The position numbers and the translations under genes are program-made. Below are positions 1-9,303 of a DNA stretch of 38,100 bases, in pieces. Below the pieces are notes generated by a model. The model had not been told where the DNA came from and did not search any database. It saw only the letters and a program-made list of their open reading frames with translations. The first letter of the stretch is position 1. Each line of letters begins with the position of its first letter. The stretch is from Halorientalis sp. (GTDB lineage Archaea > Halobacteriota > Halobacteria > Halobacteriales > Haloarculaceae). The stretch lies in NCBI RefSeq assembly GCF_028275115.1, contig NZ_JAQCNH010000009.1, positions 1 through 38,100 on the forward strand. Direction: 5' to 3'.

Positions 1-360
1 CTTGTCGTGCACCTGGTAGGCTAGACGGCGGAGTTCGTGCTCTTCGAGCGTATCGTCGCTGTCCTCCGGATCGTGTGAGAGTTCTTGTTCATCAAGCCGG
101 TTCTCGATTGCTGCGAGGCGTTCGGTAACGTTGTCGAGCGCGTTACCGAGGTTCTCGGGAACGTCACCGGCGTCCACGTCTTGCTTATCCTTCAGCACCC
201 ACTTCGAGTCGATACGATTGTCAACGCTCGTTTTAATCAAGTCCGTCAGCGTGCCGTGCGGTGAATCCGAATTCAAGTACTCAATCCATTTTTGCTTCTT
301 ATCGGGGGATAACCGTATTTGGATCGTGGTGGTTTCATCATCGTCCGATTCAGACGCCAT
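1..360 (-). CDS. Ribbon-helix-helix-like protein, 5' part (runs off left edge)
   Basis: An open frame of 120 codons starts at the ATG at 358-360 and continues past the left edge, so only the N-terminal part is visible. After an acidic Ser/Asp-rich start comes TTIQIRLSPDKKQKWIEYL, which looks like the beta-strand plus first helix of a ribbon-helix-helix DNA-binding fold, then a second helix (TLTDLIKTSVDN) and a predicted coiled segment (NALDNVTERLAAIENRLDEQ). I do not recognise a named family; such proteins are common in haloarchaeal plasmids and proviruses, often next to integrases, but no integrase is visible here. Codon use is clearly AT-richer than in the ribosomal genes, which suggests transferred DNA. 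A direct repeat at 410-429 may be its operator. Existence of the gene is likely; the function is inferred. Confidence 0.65.
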   Translation of the reverse strand, partial: MASESDDDETTTIQIRLSPDKKQKWIEYLNSDSPHGTLTDLIKTSVDNRIDSKWVLKDKQDVDAGDVPENLGNALDNVTERLAAIENRLDEQELSHDPEDSDDTLEEHELRRLAYQVHDK

Positions 361-409
361 ACCCCGTTATATTCCGCACCTCAGAAAAGAGTTGTCGACA
401 GTGGTGGGT

Positions 410-429
410 TGTAATGACTGTGTAATGAC
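410..429 (-). promoter_or_regulatory. Two 9-bp direct repeats, candidate operator
   Basis: TGTAATGAC occurs at 410-418 and again at 421-429, an 11-bp period, about one helical turn. It lies between the secY stop (432) and the ATG of the ribbon-helix-helix-like gene (360). Ribbon-helix-helix repressors often bind repeats spaced by a turn and regulate themselves, so this is a plausible autoregulatory site. The link is inference. Confidence 0.35.
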
Positions 430-431
430 AG

Positions 432-1904
432 TCAGCCAAACATCTGGCGCATCATCGGGTGCATCTCCATGAGTTGCTCCTCGGCGATCTCCTCGTACAG
501 TTTGTACGTGATGGAGACCGTCAGCAGCAGTCCGGTTCCGCCGACACCCCCGATGGTGCCGAGCATGTTGGCCATGACAGCCAACAGGCCGACCAGAGCG
601 CCGCCGATGATGGTGACCTGTGGGATGTACCGCTCCAGGACCTTCTCGATGACACCGGGGTTCTGCCGGAAACCGGGAATTTGCATCCCGGAGCCGTGAA
701 TCTGCTGGGCCGTCGCCTCGGGGCCCATGTCGGTCGTCTCGACCCAGAACACCGCGAAGATCGCGCCCCCGATGACCATGAACGTCAGGTCGACCGAGAC
801 ACGGAGGGCAATCTGCCAGAGTTCGGCGGTGGTCTGACCGAGCGCCGGAATCCAGTCACCCGGGCTCTGAATGGGAGAGAGATAGTAGAAGAACCCACTT
901 ACCGCCTGTCCGTTCGAGTCGTAGACGCCGAGCCACGCGGGCATCCCCGACCCGAGTTGTGCCTGCAGGATTCGCCCCAGAAACTGGAGGTTCGCCTGCA
1001 ACGCACGGACGAGAATCATCGGCAGGACGCTCGCGTAGATCAGCTTCACCGGGAAGCGACCGCGTGCGCCCTTGACTCGTGCGTTCGACAGCGGAATCTC
1101 GACCCGCACCGACTCGGCGTAGACGACCACCACGAAGATACTGATCGTCGTGACGAGGCGGATCAGGCCGAACTGCGGGCTCATCAACACCTGCTGGAGT
1201 CCCGAGCCAAACAGCGACCCGATCGGTTGCTCGCCGATCGCGATCAGGATCCAGGACGGAAAAAAGCCGACCTGTTCCGACCCGATGCCTGGAAGCGCAA
1301 AGAAACCACCAATGAGGCGCTGACTGACCCCGGCGACGATGAACAGGCCGACACCGGACCCGACGCCCCACTTCGAGATGACCTCGTCCATGTAGAGGAT
1401 GAGAATACCACCGGCGAAAATCTGAGCGAACAGCAGCATCTTCACTCCGAAGACGCCGATACCGAGACCCTGTGCGACCGCGGGACTCGCCGGCAGGAAT
1501 CCACCGGCGAAGACCATCGGTAGCCCCGTCAGAATGCACATCATGACCACCAGCAGTTTCTGGAGGCCCTGGTACAGCACTTGGTCACGCGGGTTGTTCT
1601 GGGTGTCGAGCCCCAGCAGATCGGCACCGCCGAGCAACTGCAGGACGATCGACGCGGTGACGATGGGACCGATTCCCAACTGGAGAATCGTTCCCTGTCC
1701 GCCGGCGAGAATCGAGCGGAAGCGCCCGAAGATGTCGCCGCCTGCTGTGCCCAGTCCGTACAGGTAGACGTTCGTCAGGAAAAAATACAACACCAGCACG
1801 CCGGCTGTCCAGGCCAGCTTCCGCTTGAACGGGACGTGGCCCTCCGGTCGCGAGACCGAGGGCATGCGGGTGAGTACCGGTTCGGCGGTTTCTTTCCAGC
1901 CCAT
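432..1904 (-). CDS. secY: Preprotein translocase subunit SecY
   Basis: SecY is the channel-forming subunit of the Sec61/SecYEG translocon, moving proteins across or into the cytoplasmic membrane. The 490-residue protein has about ten hydrophobic segments and the conserved N-terminus MGWKETAEPVLTRMPSV followed by PEGHVPFKRKLAWT. The long cytosolic loop carrying VKGARGRFPVKLIYASVLPMILVRALQANL is the typical ribosome-contact region. I start at the ATG at 1904, one base after the L15 stop, and not at a codon 25 residues upstream, because the family starts with MGWKE and the upstream stretch is the L15 tail in another frame. It is the last gene of the superoperon. Ends in a short polar tail (MHPMMRQMFG). 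Confidence 0.96.
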   Translation of the reverse strand: MGWKETAEPVLTRMPSVSRPEGHVPFKRKLAWTAGVLVLYFFLTNVYLYGLGTAGGDIFGRFRSILAGGQGTILQLGIGPIVTASIVLQLLGGADLLGLDTQNNPRDQVLYQGLQKLLVVMMCILTGLPMVFAGGFLPASPAVAQGLGIGVFGVKMLLFAQIFAGGILILYMDEVISKWGVGSGVGLFIVAGVSQRLIGGFFALPGIGSEQVGFFPSWILIAIGEQPIGSLFGSGLQQVLMSPQFGLIRLVTTISIFVVVVYAESVRVEIPLSNARVKGARGRFPVKLIYASVLPMILVRALQANLQFLGRILQAQLGSGMPAWLGVYDSNGQAVSGFFYYLSPIQSPGDWIPALGQTTAELWQIALRVSVDLTFMVIGGAIFAVFWVETTDMGPEATAQQIHGSGMQIPGFRQNPGVIEKVLERYIPQVTIIGGALVGLLAVMANMLGTIGGVGGTGLLLTVSITYKLYEEIAEEQLMEMHPMMRQMFG

Positions 1905-1905
1905 A

Positions 1906-2415
1906 CTACCCGGACCCTTCTTCCTCGCTTGTATCGTTGTCGGATTCGTCCTCGGGGTCGGCCTGCCGTTGTTCGCCACGCTCGCTGAGTTCGGCGCTCC
2001 CGCCAGCCGATTCGAGCAGTTCCCGGGCCGAATCCGAGAAGTCGTCCGCGACGACGGTCAGTTCGTTACGAACCTGGCCACCGCCGAGGACCTTCACCGC
2101 GTCGACCTCGTGGCCGTCCTCGACGACGTCTCGGACGTCGATCCTGAACCCACTGTCGATCTCCTCGGCGACGCCGTCGGCCGCCAGCAGAGCCGCGTCC
2201 TCGTCGAGTTCTCGGACGTCGATCTCCGCAATCTCCTCTTTGAGCTTCTGGGGGCGCTTGAAGCCGGACTTGCCGAGCGGTTCGTAGTTGTGGAACTCGT
2301 GTTTGTCGCGACCGGCACGGCCACGGCCACCGCGATGGCCCGCGCCACGACGGTTCTTGTGACTGCCGCCACCGTGCGTGCGTGAGCCACGCTGTCGTTT
2401 CTTTTTGCTCGTCAT
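1906..2415 (-). CDS. rpl15: 50S ribosomal protein L15 (uL15)
   Basis: Large-subunit protein of 169 residues. The basic Gly/Arg-rich N-terminus (KKRQRGSRTHGGGSHKNRRG) and the motif YEPLGKSGFKRP, which reach into 23S rRNA, are characteristic. The C-terminal globular part is acidic, as usual in halophiles, and ends in a Glu/Ser-rich tail slightly longer than the core needs. It starts two bases after the L30 stop and ends one base before the secY start, so the three genes are translationally coupled. Confidence 0.95.
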   Translation of the reverse strand: MTSKKKRQRGSRTHGGGSHKNRRGAGHRGGRGRAGRDKHEFHNYEPLGKSGFKRPQKLKEEIAEIDVRELDEDAALLAADGVAEEIDSGFRIDVRDVVEDGHEVDAVKVLGGGQVRNELTVVADDFSDSARELLESAGGSAELSERGEQRQADPEDESDNDTSEEEGSG

Positions 2416-2417
2416 TG

Positions 2418-2882
2418 TTATCGCATCGCTGTGAGGAGATCGTCGATCTCCTCGGTAGTGTGTTCGCCGAGCTGTCCACCCGTCGAGGCCGGCCCCTTCA
2501 GCCCGTCGTGACCGCCCCGCGGCGGGTGCAGACGGAGAACCGGGGCCAGGCCTTGCTCGCGCAACGTCGTCTCCTCGGCGATCAATGCGAAAGCCAGGCC
2601 ATCGATAGCGTCGTAGTCCGTGTGCTCGTCGACCCAGCCGTCGTCGATGTCGGCGTCGCCCTCTAGGGGTTCGCCGCGAGTCCGCAGCAGCGTCTCGACG
2701 GTCTCCTGACTGGGTTCACCGTAGGCCACGTAGTCGTTGACCTTGTGGACCATCCCACGGTAGGCGTCAGTCTCGGGAATCAGCGTGCAGTGGTTCACGT
2801 CGTGGACGTTCAGCATCTCCAGCGTGTCGACGACGTCGTCGGAGATGTTCACGTCGCCACGAATCTGGACCAAGGCCTGCAT
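2418..2882 (-). CDS. rpl30: 50S ribosomal protein L30 (uL30)
   Basis: L30 of 154 residues, the long archaeal/eukaryotic L7-like form (bacterial L30 has about 60). The start [21 protein letters not shown] and the segments LNVHDVNHCTLIP and YRGMVHKVNDYVAYGEP match the family, and LHPPRGGHDGLKGP near the end is the conserved basic loop. The ATG at 2882 overlaps the S5 stop by one base (TGATG), which decides the start against a longer upstream frame. Confidence 0.95.
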   Translation of the reverse strand: MQALVQIRGDVNISDDVVDTLEMLNVHDVNHCTLIPETDAYRGMVHKVNDYVAYGEPSQETVETLLRTRGEPLEGDADIDDGWVDEHTDYDAIDGLAFALIAEETTLREQGLAPVLRLHPPRGGHDGLKGPASTGGQLGEHTTEEIDDLLTAMR

Positions 2883-3517
2883 CACTCGATCACCTCTCGT
2901 TTCTCCATGGTGCGCTGTGGGACCCGGGCCTCGGCCGTGTTGCGAAGCGCGTTGAACGTCGCCTTCGCGAAGTTGACCGTAGTCCGCGTGTTCCCCGACG
3001 ACCGCGTCCAGATGTCTTCGATTCCCGCGAGTTCGAGGACGTGCCGGACGGTCTCCCCGCCCGCCAGCCCCAACCCTCGCGGGGCCGCCTGCAGTTCGAC
3101 CTCGACGCTGCCCGCTTTGCCGGTCGTCCGGAGCGCGACAGTGTGGGGTCGCCCACAGCCACACTCCCAGGACCCACAGCCACGGGACACGTCGATCAGA
3201 TTCAACTTGCCGATGTCGATCGCCTTCTGAATCGCACCGCCAACCTGGTCGTCACGCCCCTCGGCGTAGCCGACGAGCCCGTCGCGGTTGCCCACGGCGA
3301 CGACACACCGGAACTTCACCCGGCGGCCGGAGTCGGTCATCCGCTGGACCATGTTGATGTCCAGTACTTCGTCCTCGAGGCCGGGGACCAACTGGTCGAC
3401 GACCTCCGGTTCCTTCAACGGCAGACCGGAGTTGAGGGCGTCCTGCATCGAGTCTATCTCGCCCTCCTGTACCTTCCGGCCGAGCCGCGTACGCGGTTCC
3501 CATCCGTTTGCGCTCAT
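2882..3517 (-). CDS. rps5: 30S ribosomal protein S5 (uS5)
   Basis: Small-subunit protein of 211 residues, important for decoding accuracy. An N-terminal double-stranded-RNA-binding-like S5 domain (about residues 50-115, with [20 protein letters not shown]) is followed by a C-terminal domain with [19 protein letters not shown]. Between them is the archaeal Cys-rich stretch [15 protein letters not shown]. The ATG overlaps the L18 stop by four bases (ATGA), and its own stop overlaps L30 by one. Confidence 0.96.
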   Translation of the reverse strand: MSANGWEPRTRLGRKVQEGEIDSMQDALNSGLPLKEPEVVDQLVPGLEDEVLDINMVQRMTDSGRRVKFRCVVAVGNRDGLVGYAEGRDDQVGGAIQKAIDIGKLNLIDVSRGCGSWECGCGRPHTVALRTTGKAGSVEVELQAAPRGLGLAGGETVRHVLELAGIEDIWTRSSGNTRTTVNFAKATFNALRNTAEARVPQRTMEKREVIE

Positions 3518-4071
3518 AGTTCAGTCTCCATCAGTGTCTCACGCACGTCGCTGAAATGCGACGGCAGTTCCGTAGCGTCGAACTCCCCGGAGTACAGCGG
3601 CTCGTCGAGCTGGTCAGCGTACTCGGCGATGTGTTCGCCGCTGGTTCGCTCCCAGTCGGCGAGCACGCTGTCGTTGTGGGGAATCGCGAGCCCGGCGTCG
3701 ATTGCACCTTCCTGTACTGCAAACACCTTACTGCCCGGCGTGGCGCTGTTGAGGCCGATGTCGAGCACAGCCTCCTCGAATCCGTTCGCGAGCGCTCGCC
3801 TGCCCGCCAGCAGCCCCGTGAGGTACGCGGCCGGCAGGTTCCCTGTGGGGGCCTCCCAGTCGTACGCTTCGAGGTCGCTAGAGTGTGCGCTCGCGACCGT
3901 GTCGTCGCCCTGCGGGCCAGTGACGATCAGCTGCGCCGTAGTGTGCTGGTTGCTCTTGCGAGCGACCAGGCGGGGTTTCCCGGATTTCAGCAGGCGCAAC
4001 CTCTGGTGGTAGTCGGTCCGTGCCTCGCGGCGACGCCGCATCGGCACCTTGTATCGTGGTCCTGTTGCCAT
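3514..4071 (-). CDS. rpl18: 50S ribosomal protein L18 (uL18)
   Basis: Binds 5S rRNA in the central protuberance. The 185-residue archaeal form (bacterial L18 is about 117) begins [20 protein letters not shown], with [20 protein letters not shown] and the conserved helix segment [15 protein letters not shown] chose the ATG at 4071, one base after the L19e stop, over longer upstream extensions in the same frame, which only mirror L19e. The C-terminal third is acidic. Confidence 0.95.
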   Translation of the reverse strand: MATGPRYKVPMRRRREARTDYHQRLRLLKSGKPRLVARKSNQHTTAQLIVTGPQGDDTVASAHSSDLEAYDWEAPTGNLPAAYLTGLLAGRRALANGFEEAVLDIGLNSATPGSKVFAVQEGAIDAGLAIPHNDSVLADWERTSGEHIAEYADQLDEPLYSGEFDATELPSHFSDVRETLMETEL

Positions 4072-4072
4072 G

Positions 4073-4522
4073 TCATTCGCCTCCGTACTCGTTGTCGATA
4101 TATCGCTCCAAGTCGGCGACGCTGTCGAACTCGCCACCGCCAGACAGATCGTACATCTCGCGGTACTCGGATTTCGACAGGTCACCGTCGTCTCGCATCT
4201 CGCGCAGCCGCGTCCGCTGTGCGCGGATGCGACTCTCCCAGTCCTGTTTGGGGTCCTGACGGCCGCCGGACTTCCCCTTCCGGGACCCGGCGTTTTTCTG
4301 ATGTCCGTAGGCGCGCTTTTTTGCGCGCTCACGGGCACGGCCGCGTGAGTTGCCCTTGGCGTCGTCGGACTGAATCACGCCCTGATCGATCAGTTCACGA
4401 ACGTCTTCGCGGGTGATCGCGTCGGCAATCTCGCCCTGCTCGTCGGGGTCGAACCAGACTTTGTTCTTCCCGACGTCCAAGATGTCCGACGCGAGCCGCT
4501 TCTGTGCGGTCAGATCAGTCAT
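4073..4522 (-). CDS. rpl19e: 50S ribosomal protein L19e
   Basis: Archaeal/eukaryotic-specific large-subunit protein, 149 residues. It shows [41 protein letters not shown], then the long basic helix region with [21 protein letters not shown] and [20 protein letters not shown]. The C-terminus ([21 protein letters not shown]) is the usual archaeal end. Its start overlaps the L32e stop by four bases. Confidence 0.96.
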   Translation of the reverse strand: MTDLTAQKRLASDILDVGKNKVWFDPDEQGEIADAITREDVRELIDQGVIQSDDAKGNSRGRARERAKKRAYGHQKNAGSRKGKSGGRQDPKQDWESRIRAQRTRLREMRDDGDLSKSEYREMYDLSGGGEFDSVADLERYIDNEYGGE

Positions 4523-5472
4523 TCCTCGACCTCCACTTCGACGTAGGTGGGATTGAGGACGCGCACGTCGCGGTCCTCGGCTTCCTCTTCGATGCGCTCG
4601 CGTTTGCGGCCACCGACCTTCGAGGCGATTCGGACCGCCTCACGAGACCCGTCCACGCCCTCGAGGTCGTCCACGTTGTGAACGCGGACCTCCTCGAAGC
4701 CGCTCGGATGTTTGCCCCGAACCGCAGTCGGGGTGCGGAACCCGGCCTCGACGGTGTCACCTTTGCCTTTGAAGCCACGGCGTTGCTTCGAGAGCGTCCC
4801 GCGTGGGCGACGCCACGAGGTCGAGACCCGCTTTTTCTTGTGGTGGTCCTGGCGGTTGAACTGCGGTTTGCCCTCGCGGCCCCGCTGGTTCAACAGCCGT
4901 TGCTCGTTCTCGCTGAGGTCCGGCGTCTTCTCGCTGAGGCCGCGAGCCTGCAGTTCCGTCTCGACATCCTCGGCTACCTCGGGTTCGGGCGACTCGTCTT
5001 CGACTTCCGCTTCGGTCTCTTCGCTGACTTCGAGCCCACCGACGTCCGCTTTGACGCGGGCCGCCAGTGCGTTCCCGATGCCGTCGACCTCTGCGAGGTC
5101 GTCCTGGGTTGCACCGCGGACGTCCTCGACCGTCCGGTAGCCGGCACCTTCCAGCGCGGCCGCCTTCGAGTCGCCGATGCCGCTGATGTCTGTCAGGTCG
5201 TCGTAGGTCTCCTGCTCGTTGGCCTCGTCGGTCTCGTCGACCTCGTCGGTCGCCGGTTCGTCGGCCTCGACCTCGGCGTCGACATCGTCGTCGACTTCCA
5301 CGTCACCGACCTCCGCCTTGATTCGGGCGGCCAGTGCGTTGCCGACCCCCTCGATGTCCGAGAGGTCGTCTTGACTCGCTTCCGCGAGGTCGTCGGCCGT
5401 TTCGTAGCCGGCCTCGCGTAGGGTCGCTGCCTTCTCTTCGTCGACGCCTGCGATGTCATCTAGCTCCGTCAT
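4519..5472 (-). CDS. rpl32e: 50S ribosomal protein L32e with two N-terminal helix-hairpin-helix domains
   Basis: The ribosomal core is residues 170-317 ([55 protein letters not shown]). In front lie two paralogous helix-hairpin-helix units: about residues 2-60 ([20 protein letters not shown] ... [18 protein letters not shown]) and 90-149 ([20 protein letters not shown] ... [18 protein letters not shown]), joined by an acidic linker rich in Asp, Glu and Thr. The Haloarcula marismortui protein is about 240 residues with a single such unit, so this 317-residue form carries an extra copy. The unit probably binds nucleic acid outside the ribosome core. Start overlaps the L6 stop by one base. Confidence 0.95.
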   Translation of the reverse strand: MTELDDIAGVDEEKAATLREAGYETADDLAEASQDDLSDIEGVGNALAARIKAEVGDVEVDDDVDAEVEADEPATDEVDETDEANEQETYDDLTDISGIGDSKAAALEGAGYRTVEDVRGATQDDLAEVDGIGNALAARVKADVGGLEVSEETEAEVEDESPEPEVAEDVETELQARGLSEKTPDLSENEQRLLNQRGREGKPQFNRQDHHKKKRVSTSWRRPRGTLSKQRRGFKGKGDTVEAGFRTPTAVRGKHPSGFEEVRVHNVDDLEGVDGSREAVRIASKVGGRKRERIEEEAEDRDVRVLNPTYVEVEVEE

Positions 5473-6008
5473 CAGGCTTCACCTCGATTCGGTTTCGTGG
5501 TGATGTAGACGCCGTCCTGGAACACCCGGATGTCCTTGTCCTTGACCCGCGTGAGCTGTTCGATATCGGCGGCGGTCTGCCCGACGGACTCGATGTCCGA
5601 GCCCGTCAGCGTGATCTCCTCGCCGTCGACGCTGACCTCGGTGTCCCCGTGGATGGTCGTCCGCCGGGGGGCTTTCTCGCCGAGGAAATTCTCGATGACG
5701 ACCTCGTCGTTCTCGACGCGCACCTTCATCGGGAAGTGAGAGTAGAAGACTTCCATCTCGTACTCCCAGCCCTCGGTTACGCCGTAGAACATGTTTCTGA
5801 CGTGGCTCTCGAAGGTACCGACCGTCGAACTCGTCTTGGCATCGTCCTCGTCGCTCTGGATCACGACCGTCCCGCCGTCGACGGAGACGTCGACGTCCGG
5901 GTACCAGAGCCGGCGCGTCACACTGCCGTTGGGGCCCTCGACCGTCAGGTCGAGATGGTCCGTCTCGGCGCTTACTTCGTCCGGAATTTCGAGTTCTGTG
6001 TGTGGCAT
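5472..6008 (-). CDS. rpl6: 50S ribosomal protein L6 (uL6)
   Basis: Large-subunit protein near the sarcin-ricin loop and GTPase centre, 178 residues with two repeated L6 domains. It begins [40 protein letters not shown] ends the first domain and [19 protein letters not shown] opens the second. The end ([20 protein letters not shown]) is typical. I start at 6008, two bases after the S8 stop; the longer same-frame extension is a shadow of S8. Confidence 0.95.
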   Translation of the reverse strand: MPHTELEIPDEVSAETDHLDLTVEGPNGSVTRRLWYPDVDVSVDGGTVVIQSDEDDAKTSSTVGTFESHVRNMFYGVTEGWEYEMEVFYSHFPMKVRVENDEVVIENFLGEKAPRRTTIHGDTEVSVDGEEITLTGSDIESVGQTAADIEQLTRVKDKDIRVFQDGVYITTKPNRGEA

Positions 6009-6010
6009 TG

Positions 6011-6403
6011 TTAGTAGACGTACGCGATTACCTGGCCACCGATGCCCTCCTGGCGGGCCTCGTAGTGGCTCATGATTCCGTGGCTGGTGGTCACGACGAG
6101 TGTTCCGTAGTCCCGAGCGGGGAGGAACCGTTTCTCCCACTTCTCGAACTCGTCGGCGCCCGCCGAGTAGCGGGGCTTGACCGGGCCACACTCGTTGATC
6201 GCACCCTTCAGTTCGACCTCGAACTCGCCGGCTTTTCCGTCGTCGACGAAGCTGAACCCGTCGATGTACCCGCGGTCGTAGAAGACCTCGAGTACGCTGC
6301 CGATCTCGTTCGAGGCGGGCGATACCGTCTGCTCCAGATGTCCGACGCTCTCGGCGTTGTCGAGGCCCGAGAGGGCGCTGGACAGCGGATCGTTGCCTGT
6401 CAT
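6011..6403 (-). CDS. rps8: 30S ribosomal protein S8 (uS8)
   Basis: Primary 16S rRNA-binding protein of the central domain, 130 residues, the normal archaeal length. It starts [20 protein letters not shown]; the C-terminal domain contains [20 protein letters not shown] and ends [11 protein letters not shown], close to the RNA-binding STS/GIM motif of the family. Its ATG overlaps the S14 stop by four bases, so a long upstream extension in the same frame is rejected. Confidence 0.95.
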   Translation of the reverse strand: MTGNDPLSSALSGLDNAESVGHLEQTVSPASNEIGSVLEVFYDRGYIDGFSFVDDGKAGEFEVELKGAINECGPVKPRYSAGADEFEKWEKRFLPARDYGTLVVTTSHGIMSHYEARQEGIGGQVIAYVY

Positions 6404-6609
6404 GAGTATTTTTTGAAGCCCATGCCGCGTGCGATCTCGCGGAAGCACTGACGACAGAGGTAGATATCGTACTTGCCGACCAGTCCCTGCTCGCGACCAC
6501 ACCGCTGGCAAGAGCGGAGTTGCTCCGTGCGTTTTGCCGTCTGTTCGCCGGTGGGGTCGCGGACCTCCTCGGTCTCCTCGCCCTCGGCTTCTGATTCGCT
6601 TTCGCTCAT
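6400..6609 (-). CDS. rps14: 30S ribosomal protein S14 (uS14), zinc-ribbon type
   Basis: Small-subunit head protein, 69 residues. Four cysteines (C34, C37, C52, C55 in CQRCGRE and YLCRQCF) form the archaeal zinc ribbon; the end [13 protein letters not shown] is diagnostic. The first 25 or so residues are an acidic Ser/Glu extension not needed for the fold, which makes the protein longer than the usual 50-56 residues. The ATG overlaps the L5 stop by four bases and supports the extended start. Confidence 0.94.
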   Translation of the reverse strand: MSESESEAEGEETEEVRDPTGEQTAKRTEQLRSCQRCGREQGLVGKYDIYLCRQCFREIARGMGFKKYS

Positions 6610-7139
6610 TCGTTGACCTCCGCGTCGTAGGCCGCCTCGACGTACGCGACTGCGTCGTCGGGATTGAGTCTGTGGTTCGACGGGATCGACCGCGAGGCTT
6701 TGTCACGCTTGGCCACCCGGTAGCCGGGTCGGACCATGTTGACCGTGACGTCCAGCCCGTAAATCCCGATGTTCGGGTCGTACTCTTGGCTCGGGAAGTC
6801 CGTGTGTTCCTGGACACCGAAACTGAAGTTGCCGGTGTCGTCGAACTGGGACGCCGCAAGGTCGACCAGCGGAATCGCGGTCTGGAGGAACTCGTCGGCC
6901 TCCTCGTCGCGCAGCGTGACCTTCGCACCGATGGGGTCGCCCTGGCGGATATTGAACTCGCCGACAGTCTCCTTCGCTGTCGTCCGGACCGGTTGCTGGC
7001 CCGTAATCTCCGTGAGGATGTCCTCGGCGTTGGCGAGTTCGCGACCGCCCTGCCCGACACCCATGTGGACGACGACCTTCTCGATACGCGGCTCGCGCAT
7101 CTCGTGGAAGTCACCGCCGGACTCCGTTTCGGAGCTCAT
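6606..7139 (-). CDS. rpl5: 50S ribosomal protein L5 (uL5)
   Basis: Binds 5S rRNA and contacts P-site tRNA; 177 residues. Seen: [20 protein letters not shown] near the start, [36 protein letters not shown], and the C-terminal [20 protein letters not shown]. All are conserved in archaeal L5. It overlaps S4e upstream and S14 downstream by four bases each. Confidence 0.96.
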   Translation of the reverse strand: MSSETESGGDFHEMREPRIEKVVVHMGVGQGGRELANAEDILTEITGQQPVRTTAKETVGEFNIRQGDPIGAKVTLRDEEADEFLQTAIPLVDLAASQFDDTGNFSFGVQEHTDFPSQEYDPNIGIYGLDVTVNMVRPGYRVAKRDKASRSIPSNHRLNPDDAVAYVEAAYDAEVNE

Positions 7140-7915
7140 TCGTCACCACCACCGTCAGACTCAGCCTCGGTTTCGGAGTCCTCGCCGGTAAAGTTCTCGT
7201 CGATCACGACGACGTACTCCTCGACGGTCTCGAAACCGTCGGCGGCTTCGCCGCCTTCCGAGGCTGAAGCCTCGCTGTCTCCGCCGTCCTGTTCGACGAG
7301 GACGTTGTTCTCCGAACTGCCCGGCGTGATCTGGATCTCGTCGATTCGGCCGATGTCACCGGCGTGTGCGCCCGCGACCGCCGTCACGAGTTCGCCTTCC
7401 TGGTAGGGGAAGTGAGCGACGATCTCGTCGTCGTCGTTGGCGACGACGATGGAGTCACCACCGCCATACTCGCTGTCCTCGTCGACGGTCAGCGTCTGGC
7501 CGTCGTGCAGGGTCAGTTGTACGTCGCCGCCGGGAACGTGTTGTTTGTTGACGATCTTGCCCAGCTTCGAGCCTGCCGACTCTTCGTCGATGGGCGTCAG
7601 CGCGAGTCGTCCGCCCTCACCGGGGAACACGCGGTAGTACTCCTCGCGTTCGGTAAAGGCCATGATGTCAAACATCCCGACGGGCCGTTCCTCGTCGGAG
7701 ACCGCCTTGCCGTTGATCAGGACGTTATTCTGGTTGAGGGCGTAGCGGGCCTCCTTGCGGGAGTCCGCGTATTCGAGCACGTCCCGGAGAATGATCAGCA
7801 GGGGCACCCCTGCCTCGCCGTGCGGGCCGGCGTCGGCCTTCACCGTGAACGTCTCGGTCTTGCGTTCGACCGGCCAACTCTTGGGAACGGAGAGTCGTTT
7901 CTGGTGTTTCGTCAT
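7136..7915 (-). CDS. rps4e: 30S ribosomal protein S4e
   Basis: Archaeal/eukaryotic-specific small-subunit protein. Order: N-terminal S4e motif ([20 protein letters not shown]), S4-like RNA-binding domain about residues 40-105, central S4e domain, KOW motif about 174-207 ([20 protein letters not shown]). At 259 residues it is longer than the roughly 235 of Haloarcula. The excess is an acidic Ser/Gly/Glu insertion at 210-226, between two strands of the C-terminal domain, and an acidic tail. Four-base overlaps on both sides. Confidence 0.95.
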   Translation of the reverse strand: MTKHQKRLSVPKSWPVERKTETFTVKADAGPHGEAGVPLLIILRDVLEYADSRKEARYALNQNNVLINGKAVSDEERPVGMFDIMAFTEREEYYRVFPGEGGRLALTPIDEESAGSKLGKIVNKQHVPGGDVQLTLHDGQTLTVDEDSEYGGGDSIVVANDDDEIVAHFPYQEGELVTAVAGAHAGDIGRIDEIQITPGSSENNVLVEQDGGDSEASASEGGEAADGFETVEEYVVVIDENFTGEDSETEAESDGGGDE

Positions 7916-8274
7916 GCGCTATCCGCCTCGGATTCGAGTCGCGTCCGCCGTCGGTCGTCGTCGAGGTTCAGTGCCGTGACACGGAGGTTCGACGCGTCCA
8001 GCGGACGGGGGACTTCTTCCCCGTCTGCCTTCTCCTGTGTCACGTCCTCGACGTGGACGACTTGGTCGGTCAGGTCCACGGCAACGACTTCGGCTTCCTC
8101 GCCAGCGTAGTCGCCACGCAGGACCTCGACCGTGTCGCCTTCGTTGACGCGGACGTTGCGCTGGCTGTACTCCTCGCGGAGGCCGTCGGCCAGCGTCGAC
8201 CGCACCTGCGAGTGGCGCTCGTGCAGCGGCGCGCGCTCGGTCTGGGTTCGCTGTTTGTGTGGTTGTCGTGTCAT
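7912..8274 (-). CDS. rpl24: 50S ribosomal protein L24 (uL24)
   Basis: Assembly-initiating large-subunit protein with a KOW domain, 120 residues. It starts [20 protein letters not shown]; the KOW part is [20 protein letters not shown], and [20 protein letters not shown] is strongly conserved in haloarchaea. An in-frame TTG three codons upstream (8283) could add three residues, but the ATG at 8274 lies one base after the L14 stop and gives the family length. Confidence 0.95.
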   Translation of the reverse strand: MTRQPHKQRTQTERAPLHERHSQVRSTLADGLREEYSQRNVRVNEGDTVEVLRGDYAGEEAEVVAVDLTDQVVHVEDVTQEKADGEEVPRPLDASNLRVTALNLDDDRRRTRLESEADSA

Positions 8275-8275
8275 A

Positions 8276-8674
8276 CTAGACAATCATTGTCGCTGTGCTC
8301 GCGATGGAGCCGAACCGTTCGGCGACTTCGCGAGCAATGGGTCCCTTGATTTCGGTCCCGCGGGGTTCCTCGTTCTCGTCGATAATGACCGCCGCGTTGT
8401 CCTCGAACTTGACGCGCGTGCCGTCCGGTCGTCGGATCGGTTTGCGCTGTCGGACGACCACCGCTTCGAGCACCTGGCGACGCATCTCCGGCGTCCCCTT
8501 GGTGACCGAGACGGTAATCTTGTCTCCGAGGCCCGCTTTTGGATGGCGGTTAATCGTCCCGGAGTACCCCGAGATACTGACGACTTTCAACTGACGTGCA
8601 CCGGTGTTGTCGGCACACGTGATCAGCGAGCCTTTCTCGAGGCCCTGCGTGACGTCGGCTCCGAGTGCTTCCAT
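8276..8674 (-). CDS. rpl14: 50S ribosomal protein L14 (uL14)
   Basis: Subunit-interface protein, 132 residues. It shows [60 protein letters not shown] and [16 protein letters not shown], all hallmark L14 segments. The ATG at 8674 overlaps the S17 stop by one base (TGATG) and is chosen over a longer upstream extension. Confidence 0.96.
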   Translation of the reverse strand: MEALGADVTQGLEKGSLITCADNTGARQLKVVSISGYSGTINRHPKAGLGDKITVSVTKGTPEMRRQVLEAVVVRQRKPIRRPDGTRVKFEDNAAVIIDENEEPRGTEIKGPIAREVAERFGSIASTATMIV

Positions 8675-9015
8675 CAGTCGCCACCTCCGGTGGCTGCGGT
8701 CGCCACGCGTTCCACGACAACGTGGCTTTTGGTCTTCGAGAGTGGTCGTGTCTCTGCGATACGGACCGTGTCGCCCACGTCCAGGTCCACGCACGGGGAT
8801 GCGTGAGCCGGGACACGCGACCGACGCTTCATGAATCGGTCGTACTTGGGCACCTTCACGTCGTACTCGCGTTCGACGATCACGGTCTTGTCCATGTCGG
8901 TGGAGGCGACCTCCCCTTCGAGCGTCTGCCCACGCACGCTGAGCGTGCCGTGGAACGGGCAGTTCTCGTCGGAGCAGGCCTCCTCCGGCTGTTCTACGTT
9001 AAGTCCTAGCGCCAT
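8674..9015 (-). CDS. rps17: 30S ribosomal protein S17 (uS17)
   Basis: Primary 16S rRNA-binding OB-fold protein, 113 residues. The archaeal form has an N-terminal extension with two cysteines ([20 protein letters not shown]); the OB core is [20 protein letters not shown] then [20 protein letters not shown] and [20 protein letters not shown]. The first 10 bases overlap the end of rnp1, the longest overlap in the operon. Confidence 0.95.
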   Translation of the reverse strand: MALGLNVEQPEEACSDENCPFHGTLSVRGQTLEGEVASTDMDKTVIVEREYDVKVPKYDRFMKRRSRVPAHASPCVDLDVGDTVRIAETRPLSKTKSHVVVERVATAATGGGD

Positions 9016-9302
9016 TTCGAATCACCTGTTCGTTCCGTGCGCCGTGCGGGCCGTGCGACCAGTCGTTCGCCCTTGACGGTCACCGTCTGACCGTCGACGG
9101 AGAACTCGAACGTCGCGTCACCTTTCGGCACCTGCCACACCCGCGACGCGCCGTTTTCATCACCCTCTACCGAGAGGGTCCGCGTCGTCTCCATCACGAC
9201 CTCGCCGGCGATGCCGACCAGGTCGGGATTGGACGCGGCGGCCACCCGAACTGGGCGGCCGATGAGTTCGTGTCGTGTCAGCGTTGCGGGTGTCAGTGGC
9301 AT
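9006..9302 (-). CDS. rnp1: RNase P protein component 1 (Rnp1/Rpp29)
   Basis: Archaeal Rpp29/Pop4 homologue that helps the catalytic RNA cut the 5' leader of pre-tRNAs. The 98-residue protein has the Sm-like barrel motifs: [59 protein letters not shown]. Its place between L29 and S17 is conserved in archaea. It starts one base after the stop of a 21-codon micro-ORF. Its product acts on transcripts such as the tRNA-Gly gene in this window. Confidence 0.93.
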   Translation of the reverse strand: MPLTPATLTRHELIGRPVRVAAASNPDLVGIAGEVVMETTRTLSVEGDENGASRVWQVPKGDATFEFSVDGQTVTVKGERLVARPARRTERTGDSKWR

Positions 9303-9303
9303 C

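Noticed and set aside
131..472. Plus-strand frame at the left end
   Set aside because: It is antisense to the RHH-like gene and to the secY 3' end.
9006..9015. Ten-base overlap of rnp1 and rps17 as a possible frameshift error
   Set aside because: Both proteins have normal ends and family lengths, so the overlap is natural.
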